From: Rotaria macrura
Lineage: Eukaryota; Rotifera; Eurotatoria; Philodinida; Philodinidae
Reading direction: 5' to 3'
Assembly (NCBI GenBank): GCA_900239685.1
Contig: OENT01000527.1
Coordinates: 39,232 to 103,231 of the forward strand
Length of the DNA: 64,000 bases
Positions 27,471 through 39,284 of the stretch are shown here, in pieces (the first letter of the stretch is position 1; every line of letters starts with the position of its first letter). A model generated the notes under the pieces. The model was given only the letters and a program-made list of their open reading frames with translations. It was not told the DNA's origin and searched no databases. The position numbers were made by a program, and so were the translations under genes.

Positions 27471-29939
27471 CTCCACAAGTAACACTAATGCAATGAATGT
27501 AAAACTTCGTATAAAAAACTGTATATTCTGTTGCCTTCATATTTGATACATCGGATACGTTAGAAAATGCTTGATATTGAATAAATGATATATACAGATA
27601 GGTAATCTCCTAATGTCTCGATTGAATCCGATGCAGTCATCACATTAAACATCTGTGTGCAAAGAGTAGAACATTTCGCGTCGGTTTTTTTTTCATTCAT
27701 AGGAGTATTCAAAATAGGAAATCAATCAATATATGCTTTTAATATCGTTAATGACAACTATTTCTCTGATAAAGGTGTTCACTGAGAATGATTCTAATAC
27801 AGCGAAGTCAGATTCTTACGAACTTTCTTTAAAAAATCAAGATTGTTTGTTGTCGAAATAATTCTCATTTTAAAATGGTGAATTGTTAGCTGATGCTTCA
27901 ATATTGTATTCCGTAGGATTTTTCTTCTTTTAAAGAATGATTATACAATAGAATCATATTTCAATATTTGTTATGCATCATTTCATATTAGGCATGTTCT
28001 TCTTGAAAAAATATATATATGAGCCCAGATGAGCGGAAACCTTTATCGTGTTGTAGCACTATCGTGATTGCGGACACAGGAGCTATGGCTGTTTCTCTTA
28101 TTCTAGATAATAAATAGTTACGATAGGTTTCACTATAATGAATAGTTACGATAGTTTTCACCACAATGAATGAATTTGATTCTATAATGAATAATTGGAT
28201 CGTCCAACATCTTACAGAAGTCAATAACTCTTTTGCAGTTCTGGTATATTGTTTGTTTGACGCTGGATAAACACTTTCATATTATCAAAGATTAGCGTCT
28301 TGGATGGTTTTTTTCTTTGTTTTTCGAAAGTTCTCTTCTCTTCAAAAGTTCGAAGAAAAACAATGGAGCCATAAGGAAGCGATAGAATAAGAATTTATTT
28401 GATTTCTAATGAACAGTTCATATTAGCCACATTGCGTATATGGAACTTCAATTCAAAAAATCGACCAGCTAAGCATATGGTTAGAAAAAGACTAGAGATA
28501 GATAGATCATCGGTCAGTCTATAAAAACGATGCAAAATTGATGAAGCATTACAGATCATCTTGTTTGTTATCTTCTGGTACGCTACATTTGGCTTTTATT
28601 AAATATAATTGAAAAGAAAATAGTGCAATCATCTGTTGATATTACGAACATGTTCTTATTCTTTGTAATGAAAGAAGTCTCGATTTTCTTGATAAATAAT
28701 TTCAGACTGTTGTTTCGTTGTCCAAATGGGAATGGATACAAACGGATACATCTCAGTGTTGAACTTTGAATTTTGAATGCAAGTTTATTCAATTCGTAGA
28801 ATTTATCACTGCTTCCACATCAAGGAAGAATCGACGGCCTTTTTTATCTGTACGCTGCACATACAAATTATACTCCTAAAATCCAAACCATGTAACAATT
28901 GGTGCTCGAAGTGTCAAGTAATATAGAATTTATTTACTTACATATTTGTTGAAAACTTACAATTCTTTTCCTAGTACCATTCTGTCGGTGTAGTCTTTCG
29001 GACTTGAAGAAATATCTGTGCATTACCTGCGTTTTGTTTGTACAGTTGATATTTTACATGAAAGTACGGCTTCGTTTTGGAAAACACTTTTACACATCTT
29101 TAATTTCATTGCCAGATAGAACAATCGTTCACATTGCCTATAGCTATATACCTTCATTAGTATTGGCTTTACGATATTGTGAATCATATATTTCTTAACA
29201 GAAAACAAGAACTAATTGTTTGTCATTATGGATTTTACCGAATGAAGTTAGACAAAGGGAATCAATATTTAGAAAAATAAAACATTACTGAATAAAAAAA
29301 TACATTCAGCCATCATAATACATTTCCTAATAGATGTGTTCACCTCAAATAATCTAGTGGATAGACAAAATACGTTTTTCTAGCGTTAATAATAGAGCTA
29401 CATCAACAACATTGATAAATGTAGAACAATATCGTTGCTAATGACGTATATAAGTTAAAAAATGCATAGAATTGGATAGATTTCTTATTTTCTCGTACCT
29501 GTACGGTTTTCAGTTGAACAGTGACGTTCTTCATTTGATTCCAATAGATTTGATGTTTCTGTTACGGCATACAGAGCGTCCGAGAATCAGATGACGCATT
29601 TCTTCAAAAAATAGTATCATATTGTAACACAATTAAATCTATCTATCTGCCTATCATTCTATCGACACTCAACAGTTTGTTTTTATGGAACATTGTTTTA
29701 CTGATCATAGTTGAATTTACAAACTAGACGATTTTCTCAATTGCCATTGAATTCTTTTCGAAATGCACAAAAAGAATAAGTAGATTCAATTAAAACAAAT
29801 TGATGACTTAAGTAAAAACACGCACATCTACTGAATCAATCGAAAGCCATGAAAAATCAAATGCTTGAATCATGCCTTAGTGTTATGCTATATAAAATCA
29901 TCTTTTCTTTCTAAGCTTGAAAATAATAACGCGTTGTGC
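27471..29939. other. intergenic, no supported gene
   Basis: AT-rich. A short imperfect repeat of AATAGTTACGATAG occurs at about 28110-28155. No exon chain found. Confidence 0.4.
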
Positions 29940-30880
29940 AGAATAAATTATACTGATTGCATTTTGAACATCATTTCACTTCATTATTTTTGATTGGGTC
30001 GATTGTGTTACCAAAAGATTCCGCACCTAATTCTTTAAAAATATGTATCGGTGTTTTTATTACAGAATCAAAAGGTTCAAAATGCCCTGAGAAATTGGGA
30101 GAAGTACCAAAGTATAGACAAAAATTAATATATTTTCTCAACTGTTTTCTTAACTAGATCTACATTTTTTCGAATGATTTCACAGGCACCAGAATACGGT
30201 TTCCGTATTTGTTGTGTATTTTCAAATACGTCCCGTCTCTTCGCATAGAGCGTACATCATATGAATCGAAATACCCACCGCAAAGATTATGCTTACGGTA
30301 GTCAAGCAAAACATTAATATAATTTTCAACCGTTCTTGCGTGATTGAACAAAGCAAAGTTTTTTTTAACCGTAGAGATCCGAAAACATCGATTCAACAGT
30401 GCTTTTCCAAATAAATGAAAAAATCAGCTTGAATGGATTAGATTTGACAAGGTTTTATTTGCTTTATCGAAAAGCATAAATGATTGATTAAAAGATCGAT
30501 CATTTTTTGAAAAAATTGTTAAAAATGAATCAACTTTGTATGTCGTCAATTCTAACTGCAAGTTTTCTTTTTATTGTTGGTGGAAGATAGAGCTTTTCAA
30601 GATCTACACAGTGACTAATTTAACATTTACATCTTTCATAGACTGTTATCATATAACACCAAATAAACTGTTGTTACATTTATTTAGGTTTATGTTTCAT
30701 TACATTTTAGTATTTCTCACAATGTCTCAGGGGATTTTGCACCTTCGGATTCTGTAACAAAACGTTCAATGCAGTTTTTTTCAGAGAATTAAGTGGGGGA
30801 TCTTTTGGTAAAAGAACTCTACCCAATCCATATTAATGAAGTGGATAAATGTTAAAAATCCAAACAGTATAATTTATTCT
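29940..30880. mobile_element. 0.94-kb element with ~185-bp terminal inverted repeats
   Basis: Left arm 29940 to about 30128, right arm about 30695-30880. Both begin AGAATAAATTATACTG when read inward and go on through CCACTTCATT/TCACTTCATT, GATTGGGT, TTACCAAAAGAT, ACAGAATC and CCTGAGA. Matching continues with gaps for about 185 bases. The 570-bp centre holds a 78-codon minus-strand open frame (30160-30396). It lies between the two CAP paralogues. No recognised transposase, so the superfamily is unknown. Confidence 0.75.
30160..30396 (-). pseudogene. unrecognised coding-like frame inside the inverted-repeat element
   Basis: The frame lacks an ATG at its 5' end and follows a TGA about 15 codons upstream of the first TTG. 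It reads NRCFRISTVKKNFALFNHAR, then YINVLLDYRKHNLCGGYFDS, then a basic stretch RRDGTYLKIHNKYGNRI. The amino-acid mix is protein-like, unlike nearby frames. It may be the remains of a gene carried by the element, or an exon. No family recognised. Confidence 0.35.
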
Positions 30881-31010
30881 CCGGTACCCATTAGATTGCA
30901 ATGTAGAAAAAATTGAATATGGCTTAATGGATATTGTACAGTAATTCTTGTTTTCTATTCTCTATTACTTCACCTGTTTTGATGTTGTTTATTGCATATT
31001 CGTGGTATTG

Positions 31011-31016
31011 TATAAA
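31011..31016 (+). promoter_or_regulatory. TATA box of CAP copy 2
   Basis: TATAAA in the context TTGTATAAAAGCGC, 57 bases upstream of the proposed start at 31068. This is a fitting distance for a transcription start near 31040. Confidence 0.45.
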
Positions 31017-31067
31017 AGCGCAACGCTATATTTCTACTACTCATAATGACGTCAATATCAAGTTTGT

Positions 31068-31997
31068 ATGTCACGATTCAAAACATGCACACGTGATATT
31101 ACATCAGTAATGCAATCATCGCCCATCAATACAAACATCAAACGGCATACAGGTATATTTGCTAATACTATTATTTTTCACTGTTTATTTGAGTTTGATC
31201 TCGGTAACAAACGCACAACATGCTTGGGTAATTATTCAACGCATCACTTTTTCTTATCTGACAATAATTTTGTTTAGGGATCCAAGATTTTTTGGATTGA
31301 CGATGCGTCCAACACGACGTTCAGACAGACATCACGATAGACGAATGCTTCCTAATCCGCGACATCGATATCAACATCCATTAGCTTTTCATATAGATAT
31401 GGATATGAGAACTCATCGATTTCATCGATCTCGTATGTCAATCCTGAAAACGAACAAGATAATAAACATAGTTATATATTTGAAATTTTTATTTTGATAG
31501 ACTTAGCTCCAGTTTCTCGTCCAAAGAAATCAAATTTTCACGCTGATATGTTAAGACTACATAATTTTCATCGGGCACGACACTGTGCACCACCGCTAGT
31601 CATAAGTCAACGGTTGAATCGGATCGCTCAATCATATGCTGAACATTTAGCAGCTACATCAACATTCGAACACAGCGGAAATAAACTTGGCAACGAAAAC
31701 TTAGGAGAAAATCTTTATATGGAATGGATATCGGACGGAAGAGCAAAAACCAGTGCGGAAGCAGCAATCAGAAGCTGGTATGATGAAATAGAACTGCACG
31801 ACTTTGAAAATCCAAAATATTCATCAGAGACAGGGCATTTTACACAACTCGTTTGGAGATCAACGAAACAGCTAGGTATCGGAATAGCTCATTCACCTGA
31901 TGGACGTGAAGTTTATATTGTAACCAACTATTATCCAGCTGGAAATATTGTTAATCAGGGATATTTTCAAAGAAACGTGCTGCCACCGAACTGTTAA
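31068..31997 (+). CDS. CAP/SCP domain protein, GAPR-1-like, probably secreted (copy 2)
   Basis: Model: exons 31068-31106, 31153-31432, 31501-31997, in frame (271 aa). The spliced N-terminus MSRFKTCTRDITS followed by VYLLILLFFTVYLSLISVTN and AQHAW is a textbook signal peptide with a likely cut after VTNA. Next comes the Arg/His-rich segment (MRPTRRSDRHHDRR, RHRYQHPLAFHID) matching copy 1. The CAP domain follows: LHNFHRARHCAPPL, IAQSYAEHLAA, GENLYMEW, SWYDEI, GHFTQLVWRSTKQLGIG, IVTNYYPAGN. Both His and both Glu of the CAP cavity are kept. The segment 31228-31277, an intron in copy 1, stays open here and must be read through to keep frame. A TATA box lies at 31011. CAP proteins of this group bind lipids or sterols; the substrate is unknown. 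Confidence 0.82.
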
Positions 31998-33595
31998 GAA
32001 GTGTGCTTTTTCGAATACTTTTTCAACATAAAAATACACACTTGAAAAACATTGAAATAAATCTTTATGATTTGCAATAAGATTTAGAAAATAAACCAAA
32101 CGACTAATAGTTTTTGCGTGTATTTGTATGATGGTAATTGAATTCTAGTCAATCAAATTTTCAAATTAGTATCTGATAGTTTGAAAATAATATAAGAGAA
32201 ATATTTAAAGATAAGAAACTAAAAGTAATAAGACACTTGTTACCTTAATCAATATATGAAAGATCAATATTACAACAATAATAATATCGACCTCTATTAT
32301 TATGTTATTATCGAAATGAATCAAGCGCATTCATGAGTTGCTGTTAAAAGTTTTTGTCTAATATTGCTTGCTTTACTAATATAGCTGGAATGATAAGCTC
32401 GATTCTTTCGGAAATTTTATACTTGGTTTATCAAATGTATATAAAATGACTCAACTTAAATAAACAATGAATACCAATCGATTTTGTCATGGCGCATAGA
32501 TGTACTTTAACGAATAGTTCCAAAATAATTACTTTTGAACATGTGAACGATACATAAACTTGAAATTTATTCTGACCCCATAGAGATCTCTGACATATCG
32601 ACTTTCAACATTTAAGTTACACGTGATTCAAAGATAATTATTGTTGAAAAGATGTCATGACAAAATGCTTGTAATAAATAAAACCTTTGATTTGTACTCG
32701 ATTTCTATGCGAGATTAAAGATATTAAATTCAGATGCTTCGATGGCAATATTTAGCATTGATAAAAAATTCAATTCCATTTCCGCTCATATCCATATGAA
32801 TCTATTGATTGCATCTGATACAGTTGAAAAAGTGTTAAGTATACTTTTGTGCTTTGAAAAAATGTTTGTTTCAATCATGCTTAATGTTTTAAATTTCATT
32901 AAGAAGGAACTAATGGTTTTTCTTCTTTATTTTAAGATTATTCGCTGGTTAGATCTCAAAATTTGAATCAATGAGTTTTATAACAAAATATGCTTTGAGT
33001 GAGCTAAAAATCAAAAGATGTTTTAGCAGAAGCATTCTAAATTCGAAAATTGATTCGTCACCATAAAATAATTTTGTGATTAATTTCTAGCTGTAAGTTT
33101 TATTCTATTCTGTTGTTACCCTTGCATTTCATGTCAAAATTACATGGATAATTCAGAACAAAAACTGGAACACATCTGCCAATGGCATATATTACAGATG
33201 CTCTACTATTTACACGCTCATGTACATTTCATGTTTCTACAAATAGTCTAGCAAGAATCAGTAGTAGCAATTACTTTAAAATGAATTGGAAAAACATCGA
33301 CGTATAAATGGTTTTGAGAATGATAAGAATAAATACAATTTTCAGATGACAAAATGAAGCAATGTTTCAGAAAATTTTACGCATGCTGTTTTTTTCTGTC
33401 ACCGAGTAAAAGTTTGGGTGCTGTTAAAATCCAATTGCACCAGTATCATTTTTTATTTCAACATTGTGACTGATACGTCTGACTCATAGGAGAGAACCGA
33501 TTCCACCAAGTATCTAACATATAGAACCTCTAAGGTCGAGGCATTTCGAAGCACGAGAAAATAAAATGTTTTTGATTTTAATACCAATCAAATGC
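31998..33595. other. intergenic, no supported gene
   Basis: AT-rich flank of CAP copy 2. The only frame of note (32742-32966, 74 codons) is hydrophobic and lacks motifs or splice partners. Confidence 0.4.
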
Positions 33596-33678
33596 CAAGG
33601 GGGAACAAACTGATTTCGGTGATTTCAAATGATTTCAACTTAATTTAAGGAACTGAAATCAGTCTGTTTTCCCCCTTG
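33596..33678. repeat. 83-bp hairpin (mini-MITE)
   Basis: The left arm CAAGGGGGAACAAACTGATT is matched by the right arm read on the other strand, CAAGGGGGAAAACAGACTGA. The centre pairs GGTGATTTCA-like segments. It is very short, with G-rich ends. Confidence 0.75.
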
Positions 33679-34693
33679 TTAAATACCGTATTTCACTAAA
33701 CTCTTTAATTTAGTTTTTCCTATGGTTATTTTTTAACTCATTTTAGAAGCAAGAAGGGTTAAAGTTATTTTTATTTCTAGATATTTTAAACATCGCTGTT
33801 TTGATTAGCGGATGAAGATTTCTGTCAAACATAACTATCGATTTGATGTCATCATCACCATCCGATGTCTTTACATAAAAGTCAATCCTAATGATGATCG
33901 AAAACCAGCTCCAAAAATTAGAAACAATAAATTAACTGAAAAGCAGTAAGACCCAGATATTCATAAAATAGAGCAAATCAGCAGTTATATGCTATAACTT
34001 TTCATTATTGAATTAGCATAAATAGACATGTTTGTAAACTCTTAAAATTGCTCAAATGATGTTCAAAATGTCGTACATTTTTGTATCTCTTGTTTTCTTG
34101 TAATATTATTTGAAAATGGGCTGAAATTCTACTACGTTTTGAGATAAGTGTTTCTCACTATCGGACATAATTTAACTAGCAGGCTTTTGACTGAAGATAC
34201 TTGATGAATTAATAATTAGTATTACAGATTTAATTCTCTGAAGTAAATATTAGACAAAGTGTTCATAAAAGACCATCTATCGAATTAAATATACTGAATA
34301 TTCGTACCAAAGATCTAATTACAGATCTTGAGTAAAGACAATGCGATTATCTTGTACCTAAATGTTCAAGATTTATTGACTTTTCTGTACCTTGCATCTT
34401 GGGCATGATCCTGGTTATAAGATATGGACTAGGGTTATCTACACTTGCTTTTCTATAGAAATCAGACTTCCGATCACTGAGTTGAATAGAGCAATTTGAC
34501 TTTGAAACTTATCTTGATAAAAAATACTAGAATATTTTGGATAAATTGTCTCTGTCTGAACAACGATATGCGATGAACACACGAGAAATAATAAATACTG
34601 ATTATTATGTAAATACATACAAAATAACGATTCGAATAATGTGAATACTTCATGAAGAAGACAATAATGTTGATATTCCTACTACAAGACATC

Positions 34694-35448
34694 CAGTCAA
34701 ATCTCTACTTGTGAGCACCTTTTTGTTCTGAGCAGTGAGCATTTTAATTCAGTCCCGTGAGTAAAAACAACCTCCAAAATGTGAGCAGCGTATATTTTAC
34801 CACTCACGTGAAGCACGAAAAACAAATAGTGTTATGCAGATTGCATTTTAATAAACGATAAAGGGATACATAAGGGTGAGATAGGCTAGCCACTTGTGTT
34901 AAGAAGAAAATAAAACTTTAGACAGTAACAATAGTTATTAGTATAACATGTGGTCACATGGCACTAATGGTTAGTTGTATCTTTTCATTGATGATCTTAA
35001 TCAAACAGGGGAATTTGAAGATGAAGAAGAAAAAAAGATAATGCGGAAGCTCCATCAACTATTCGTGAAACAATTCAGATGGCTTAGCGATTATGTTTAT
35101 TTGCTCTTACGTAACATCATCAACTTCATCAAGCTGTAAATGGAATTGAATCTAAACGTACAGATATTTATCTTGATTCAAAGATTTCTATCCAAAGTAT
35201 CATTCATGATTATTTTTGGAAAGATTAGTTTTTGTCGTAAAAAAATTATTTAAGAAAAATAAATAGTTAATTGATTTAAAAATCATTGAAAAGAAGGAAA
35301 AGGTCATTTTGTGTTATCAAAAAGCAAATATGAATGCATTTTTATTGTTTGAAAAAAGAAATTTAAAAAGCCTGCTGATAACAAGCACCTCCGCACATTG
35401 ACTACTTTGTTAAGCCCTGATGGTTCTCATATCAGGGAGGTTTTACTG
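34694..35448 (+). mobile_element. pogo/Tigger-like transposon, internally deleted
   Basis: The right end read inward is CAGTAAAACCTCCCTG and continues ATATGAGAACC; the left end is CAGTCAAATCTCTACTTGTG and continues AGCACC. These are imperfect 25-bp inverted repeats of the CAGT-AAA-CTC type seen in pogo/Tigger elements. TA follows the right end at 35449-35450; the left flank no longer reads TA. At 755 bp it is far shorter than a full Tigger, and it holds the tail of a transposase at about 34990-35230. Confidence 0.75.
34990..35230 (+). pseudogene. C-terminal remnant of pogo/Tigger transposase with PIP-box-like end
   Basis: An acidic stretch GEFEDEEE is followed, after a one-base shift, by APSTIRETIQMA, a stop, RLCLFALT, a stop, then HHQLHQAVNGIESKRTDIYL and SKISIQSIIHDYF. 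This order (acidic linker, helical repeat, then a Q-x-x-I-x-x-[FY]-F tail) is that of the C-terminus of pogo-group DDE transposases, whose tail resembles a PCNA-interacting box. There are two in-frame stops and one shift; the catalytic core is missing. Confidence 0.65.
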
Positions 35449-35669
35449 TAATATAAACTCTAAAACAGTCAATGTTTCTTATACAGATCTACGTAACAAT
35501 TGAATTAATGATGAATTTTATTTTTCATGAGAAAGATCAGTCATCGAAATCATTATGATGTTCTTCCCGAAAAAGAATTCCCATTAGTTGGATTGAATTG
35601 ATTTTTTTCACGTGATTGAATAGCATCAAGCAGCTAATATATCCATGTCACTTGATTTTCTGTAAACTG

Positions 35670-36110
35670 AAAAAATTCAGAATTCCAAAGTACCTTAAAC
35701 GGTAGGATTTCATTGCAATTCTCCATGAAGAAATGAATATTTCTAGCAGAACTATTTGAACATGATAATAATCCCTATTTTTAAGAAGTCGAAATTCTGT
35801 TAATTCTTTGTTGTCAAAACAAAATTCTAAGCAGAATTTTGGCTACAAAATAAAAATAATTATAGATAATGAATGACAAGACGAAACAAAATTCTGTTTG
35901 ATAATCAGAATTCTGTTGAAATTTTCCGGCTACAAGAAAATTCTAAGCAGAATTCTGCTTTCCATACAATAGTAAATAAGCGTGAATAACGATAGTATGA
36001 AACAGAACTCTGCTGAGAGATAAGAATTCTGGTAGTGATATATGCATATAGAAGCATACTATGCTTATTTAAAGAACGAGCAGAATTCTTGAATTCTGCC
36101 ACTGCTGTCA
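35670..36110. repeat. cluster of degenerate AGAATTCT palindromes
   Basis: The six-base core GAATTC within (C)AGAATTCT(G) recurs on both strands, for example near 35679, 35906, 35949, 36022 and 36089-36099. The longer string AAATTCTAAGCAGAATT occurs at both about 35822 and 35939. It is dense for its length and probably the wreck of a palindromic element. No gene supported. Confidence 0.5.
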
Positions 36111-36666
36111 AATACAGGGGATTCAGTGGAATGTTTCTGGTTGTTCCATCAGCGAAGAGTCTTCTGATTGGAATGACCAAATCTTACCTTACTAAAATGC
36201 CTTCATGTTGTCAGCGACTAGCATTTTATCTACATCGTGTTGAAAATTGTAATCGAGTTCATGCCGCTACATCTCTCTCCAATAAAGAATAAAAGTCTAT
36301 ATTTATTCGATTATATATGACTATTTTTTCTCTATATTCACCGAAATAAAAAATCAATCAAATAGAAAAGTTAAAAAGGTAAAATAGTAAACAGTATTAT
36401 ATCGAAATAATGGCTCAGAAATAGTATCGAATAGAATAAACAATGATCTAATTAGTATTTATGTTCATAGTAGAATTCAACGAGTCGATTTGTTGCTCAC
36501 TAAAACAGTCTTTTATCATTTTCAAGATTCATTACATATTGATTTTGAGTCGATGTTTGATAAATATTTTCCTTTCAGTTTTTTCAAATCAAACTGGTTG
36601 TTTCATCCAATTAATTATACCCATGATACGTACAAAGTAAACATCATTGGAATGATATCATAATGT

Positions 36667-38080
36667 CTATTCTATGAGTAATTTTAATACTTCCATTCTC
36701 CATGATGTATCAGGTTCATTTAGCCCATAATTATCAAATACCATTATAAATGGTGCATGATTTGAATGTAAATGACGATTAAGATTAAATTTCGGATATA
36801 GAAAAAATTGCTCGTTCGTACGTGGTATACGATAATCGTACTGCCAATGGTTGTACAATTCTGTCCTTGTGAATCTTGATAAATATGAAATGGTCTTGTC
36901 CACAGATTAGGAAATGGTTGCTTATAACACCCTTGTGAACAATCATAATTAGCTTCAGAATTCATCGTATGTGGCCATGTTAATGGGGATGGTTGTTGTT
37001 GTTCACAATAGGGAAAATCCCATTCATGTGTTATCAATGTTGAATTATATAAAAATCGATGTTCACGTAAAGCATATCAATGCAGTTGATTATTATCAAC
37101 TTCATAATCTGGTGAACGATAACTAACTATCGATGATGAATGGAGACTCGTTCATTTTTCTATAATGTACGACGATAATCAATTGTTTCATTGTATAAAC
37201 GATACGAACGCCAAGGTACATACGGACTTTTATCATTCTTATCTTTTATTTGACAATCAACCGTTGGACATCTAATTCAAATATACGTTATTGAGAAAAA
37301 GGGTACCACTAATAGAACAACCTTGAAAGTATACAAATCGAAAAGATTTTCAAAAAAAAAACAATGGCCACGATTTATATTCATCAAATTAATTCAACAA
37401 ACCATCTAGATTGTGATACATTTTGAGAGAAGTATTTTTAGCAATAACTTATGAGTTCTCTGATTGGTGGGTTCATTGATTGTAGTTGCAATGAACTATG
37501 GAGTATCTCGTACTGTTACATCACCTGGAATGGTTTGTTTCGAACAATAAACATAAGGCAAACGGCAACAATCATTATCGCATGGCTCAATAGCGAGATA
37601 TGATTTTTCACTTGACAATAGACAACGATGAATATTAGAACACGAAACAACATCATGAGTAAAAACAACGTAATGTTTTTCTTATCATTCCTGCCTGTCT
37701 ATAATAGTTCGTTCGATTTCGATTCGATCTATCGATCGATTGATGTGGCTATAAGCTAATCGATTACACCAGACCACAGATCATCAAGATATTTTAATTT
37801 AGAAGAAACACGTTATGTAAGCGAAATATAACTTTTAGAATAGTTTTACTGCAAAAAAATCAAATGATTCATTCTAAATTATGTAGAATGATTTGTTAGT
37901 TAATTCATGGCAAAACATTTCTTTACATCCATTTAGAGATTTCAATTCATAAACCACTGTAGAGACATTCTTTTTTCTTTCATTGTAGCACAAACTATTG
38001 GATATCCACATACATGTACTATATATTAATGCGACATCTGGCCTTGTCGATAATGAAGGAAACAAATTTGATTTATCCAA
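36667..38080 (-). pseudogene. decayed gene for a Cys-rich (secreted-type) protein
   Basis: Minus-strand blocks are clearly protein-like but broken. A possible 5' piece at 38080-37874 (YSTCMWISNSLCYNE, LNGCKEMFCHELTN) is followed at about 37655-37490 by SCSNIHRCLLSSEKSYLAIE, PCDNDCCRLPYVYC and DVTVRDTP then a stop. At about 37275-37040 comes CPTVDCQIKDKN, SPYVPWRSYRLYNETIDYRR, then stops. At about 37037-36870 is ITHEWDFPYCEQQQPSPLTW, NYDCSQGCYKQPFPNLWTRP, then a one-base shift to ELYNHWQYDYRIPRTNEQFF and the C-terminus DNYGLNEPDTSWRMEVLKLL. At least three in-frame stops and two shifts are needed. No family recognised; the Cys spacing suggests an extracellular protein. Decay is seen directly; it being one gene is inferred. 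Confidence 0.6.
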
Positions 38081-38392
38081 TATATTTTAGTATTATTGTT
38101 CATTAAAAACAAATATTCATTTTGAATTTCTATGATTTTCACTTCTATTTTAAACTTAGAAATAAGCGATCTGCTGCACAGCACACACATCCATATACGT
38201 AATTCCATCACGCACAGATTTTATGTAGAGGTATGGAAATCAATTGAAGAAATATTAAGCATAAGTACTTTGATAATTAATTTGACGTTAACATTTGAGT
38301 ACCATCCAAATCTAGTCGAATTAAAAGGAAAAAGTCTTTGATGATTACGTTTTCGGTGGTATTAATGCAATTAAAATTTTATAAAGCATTAA

Positions 38393-39280
38393 GCCCCCCC
38401 CCCCCCCCTCAAAAGTCTATTTCCGTCAAAGAAAGTCCAAATCGGCTGAAATTTTCAGGATTTGTTAGGACTAAGTCGGGTAGTCTACGATAAAAATTTC
38501 AGCCCGAAATATGCAAGTTTAAGGAAGTTATAAGGTGAACACTGATTAAAAATGACCCATTTTCCATCCTAGTTATTTTGCCTTCAACTATGTTTTTTCA
38601 AAAAAATTTTTTTACCATTCGATAGAACATGCAAATACGCAGGGCATCTCGTGCTCCGATTCTTGAAAAAGCTTTTTTTATGCCCAAAAACGTTTCCACA
38701 ACTCAAACTCCGTGAAAAAAGGCCAAAAAACTGCAAGTGAATTTTGTAGGCGATCTTTTTTGGACATAAAAAACGCTTTTTCAAAAATCGGAGCACGAGA
38801 TGCCCTGCGTGTTTGCATGCTCTATCGAATGATAAAAAATTTTTTTCGAAAAAACATAGTTGAAGGCAAAATAACTAGGATGGAAAATGGAAAAACATGA
38901 TTTTCAGAGAAACATAAAAACATTATTTCGATAATTTTTTGCTGTTTTTTTAAATTTTCTCAATTTTCACGCGGTTTTTGAGGATTTGACCAAATCTCGT
39001 CATGCGTAACTTTTAATTCTGCACACGCTGAGCGCTTAATTAATTAATTATTTATTTATTTATTAATCAGTAATTAGAAATCAAAGACCTAATTTTTAAA
39101 AAAAAAACCGTTTTTGACATAGAGGACCTCTCAAAGATCACTAAAAATTTCGGTCAAAAAATGGTGTTTGGAAAAAAAACTATAGTGATTCTGAAAGAGC
39201 AGAACATGGGCTATCACCTCATGGTGTTATCTTAATTTTCATTTTCTCGACGAATATCGACTTTTTTTGAGGGGGGGGCC
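38393..39280. mobile_element. piggyBac-like non-autonomous element with TTAA flanks and internal hairpin
   Basis: Both sides carry TTAA (38389-38392 and 39281-39284), the hallmark target site of piggyBac elements. The left end reads G then 15 C then TCAAAAGTC; the right end on the other strand reads GG, eight C, then TCAAAAAAAGTC. A second inverted repeat lies inside: 38557 to about 38680 pairs with about 38762-38893. The shared blocks are CCATTTTCCATCCTAGTTAT, TTTGCCTTCAACTATG, GAGCACGAGATGCCCTGCG and CATTCGATAGA. No transposase inside; 888 bp between the TTAA sites. Confidence 0.8.
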
Positions 39281-39284
39281 TTAA

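Noticed and set aside
38584..38900. Overlapping opposite-strand frames with near-mirror sequences
   Set aside because: Both come from the internal hairpin of the TTAA element.
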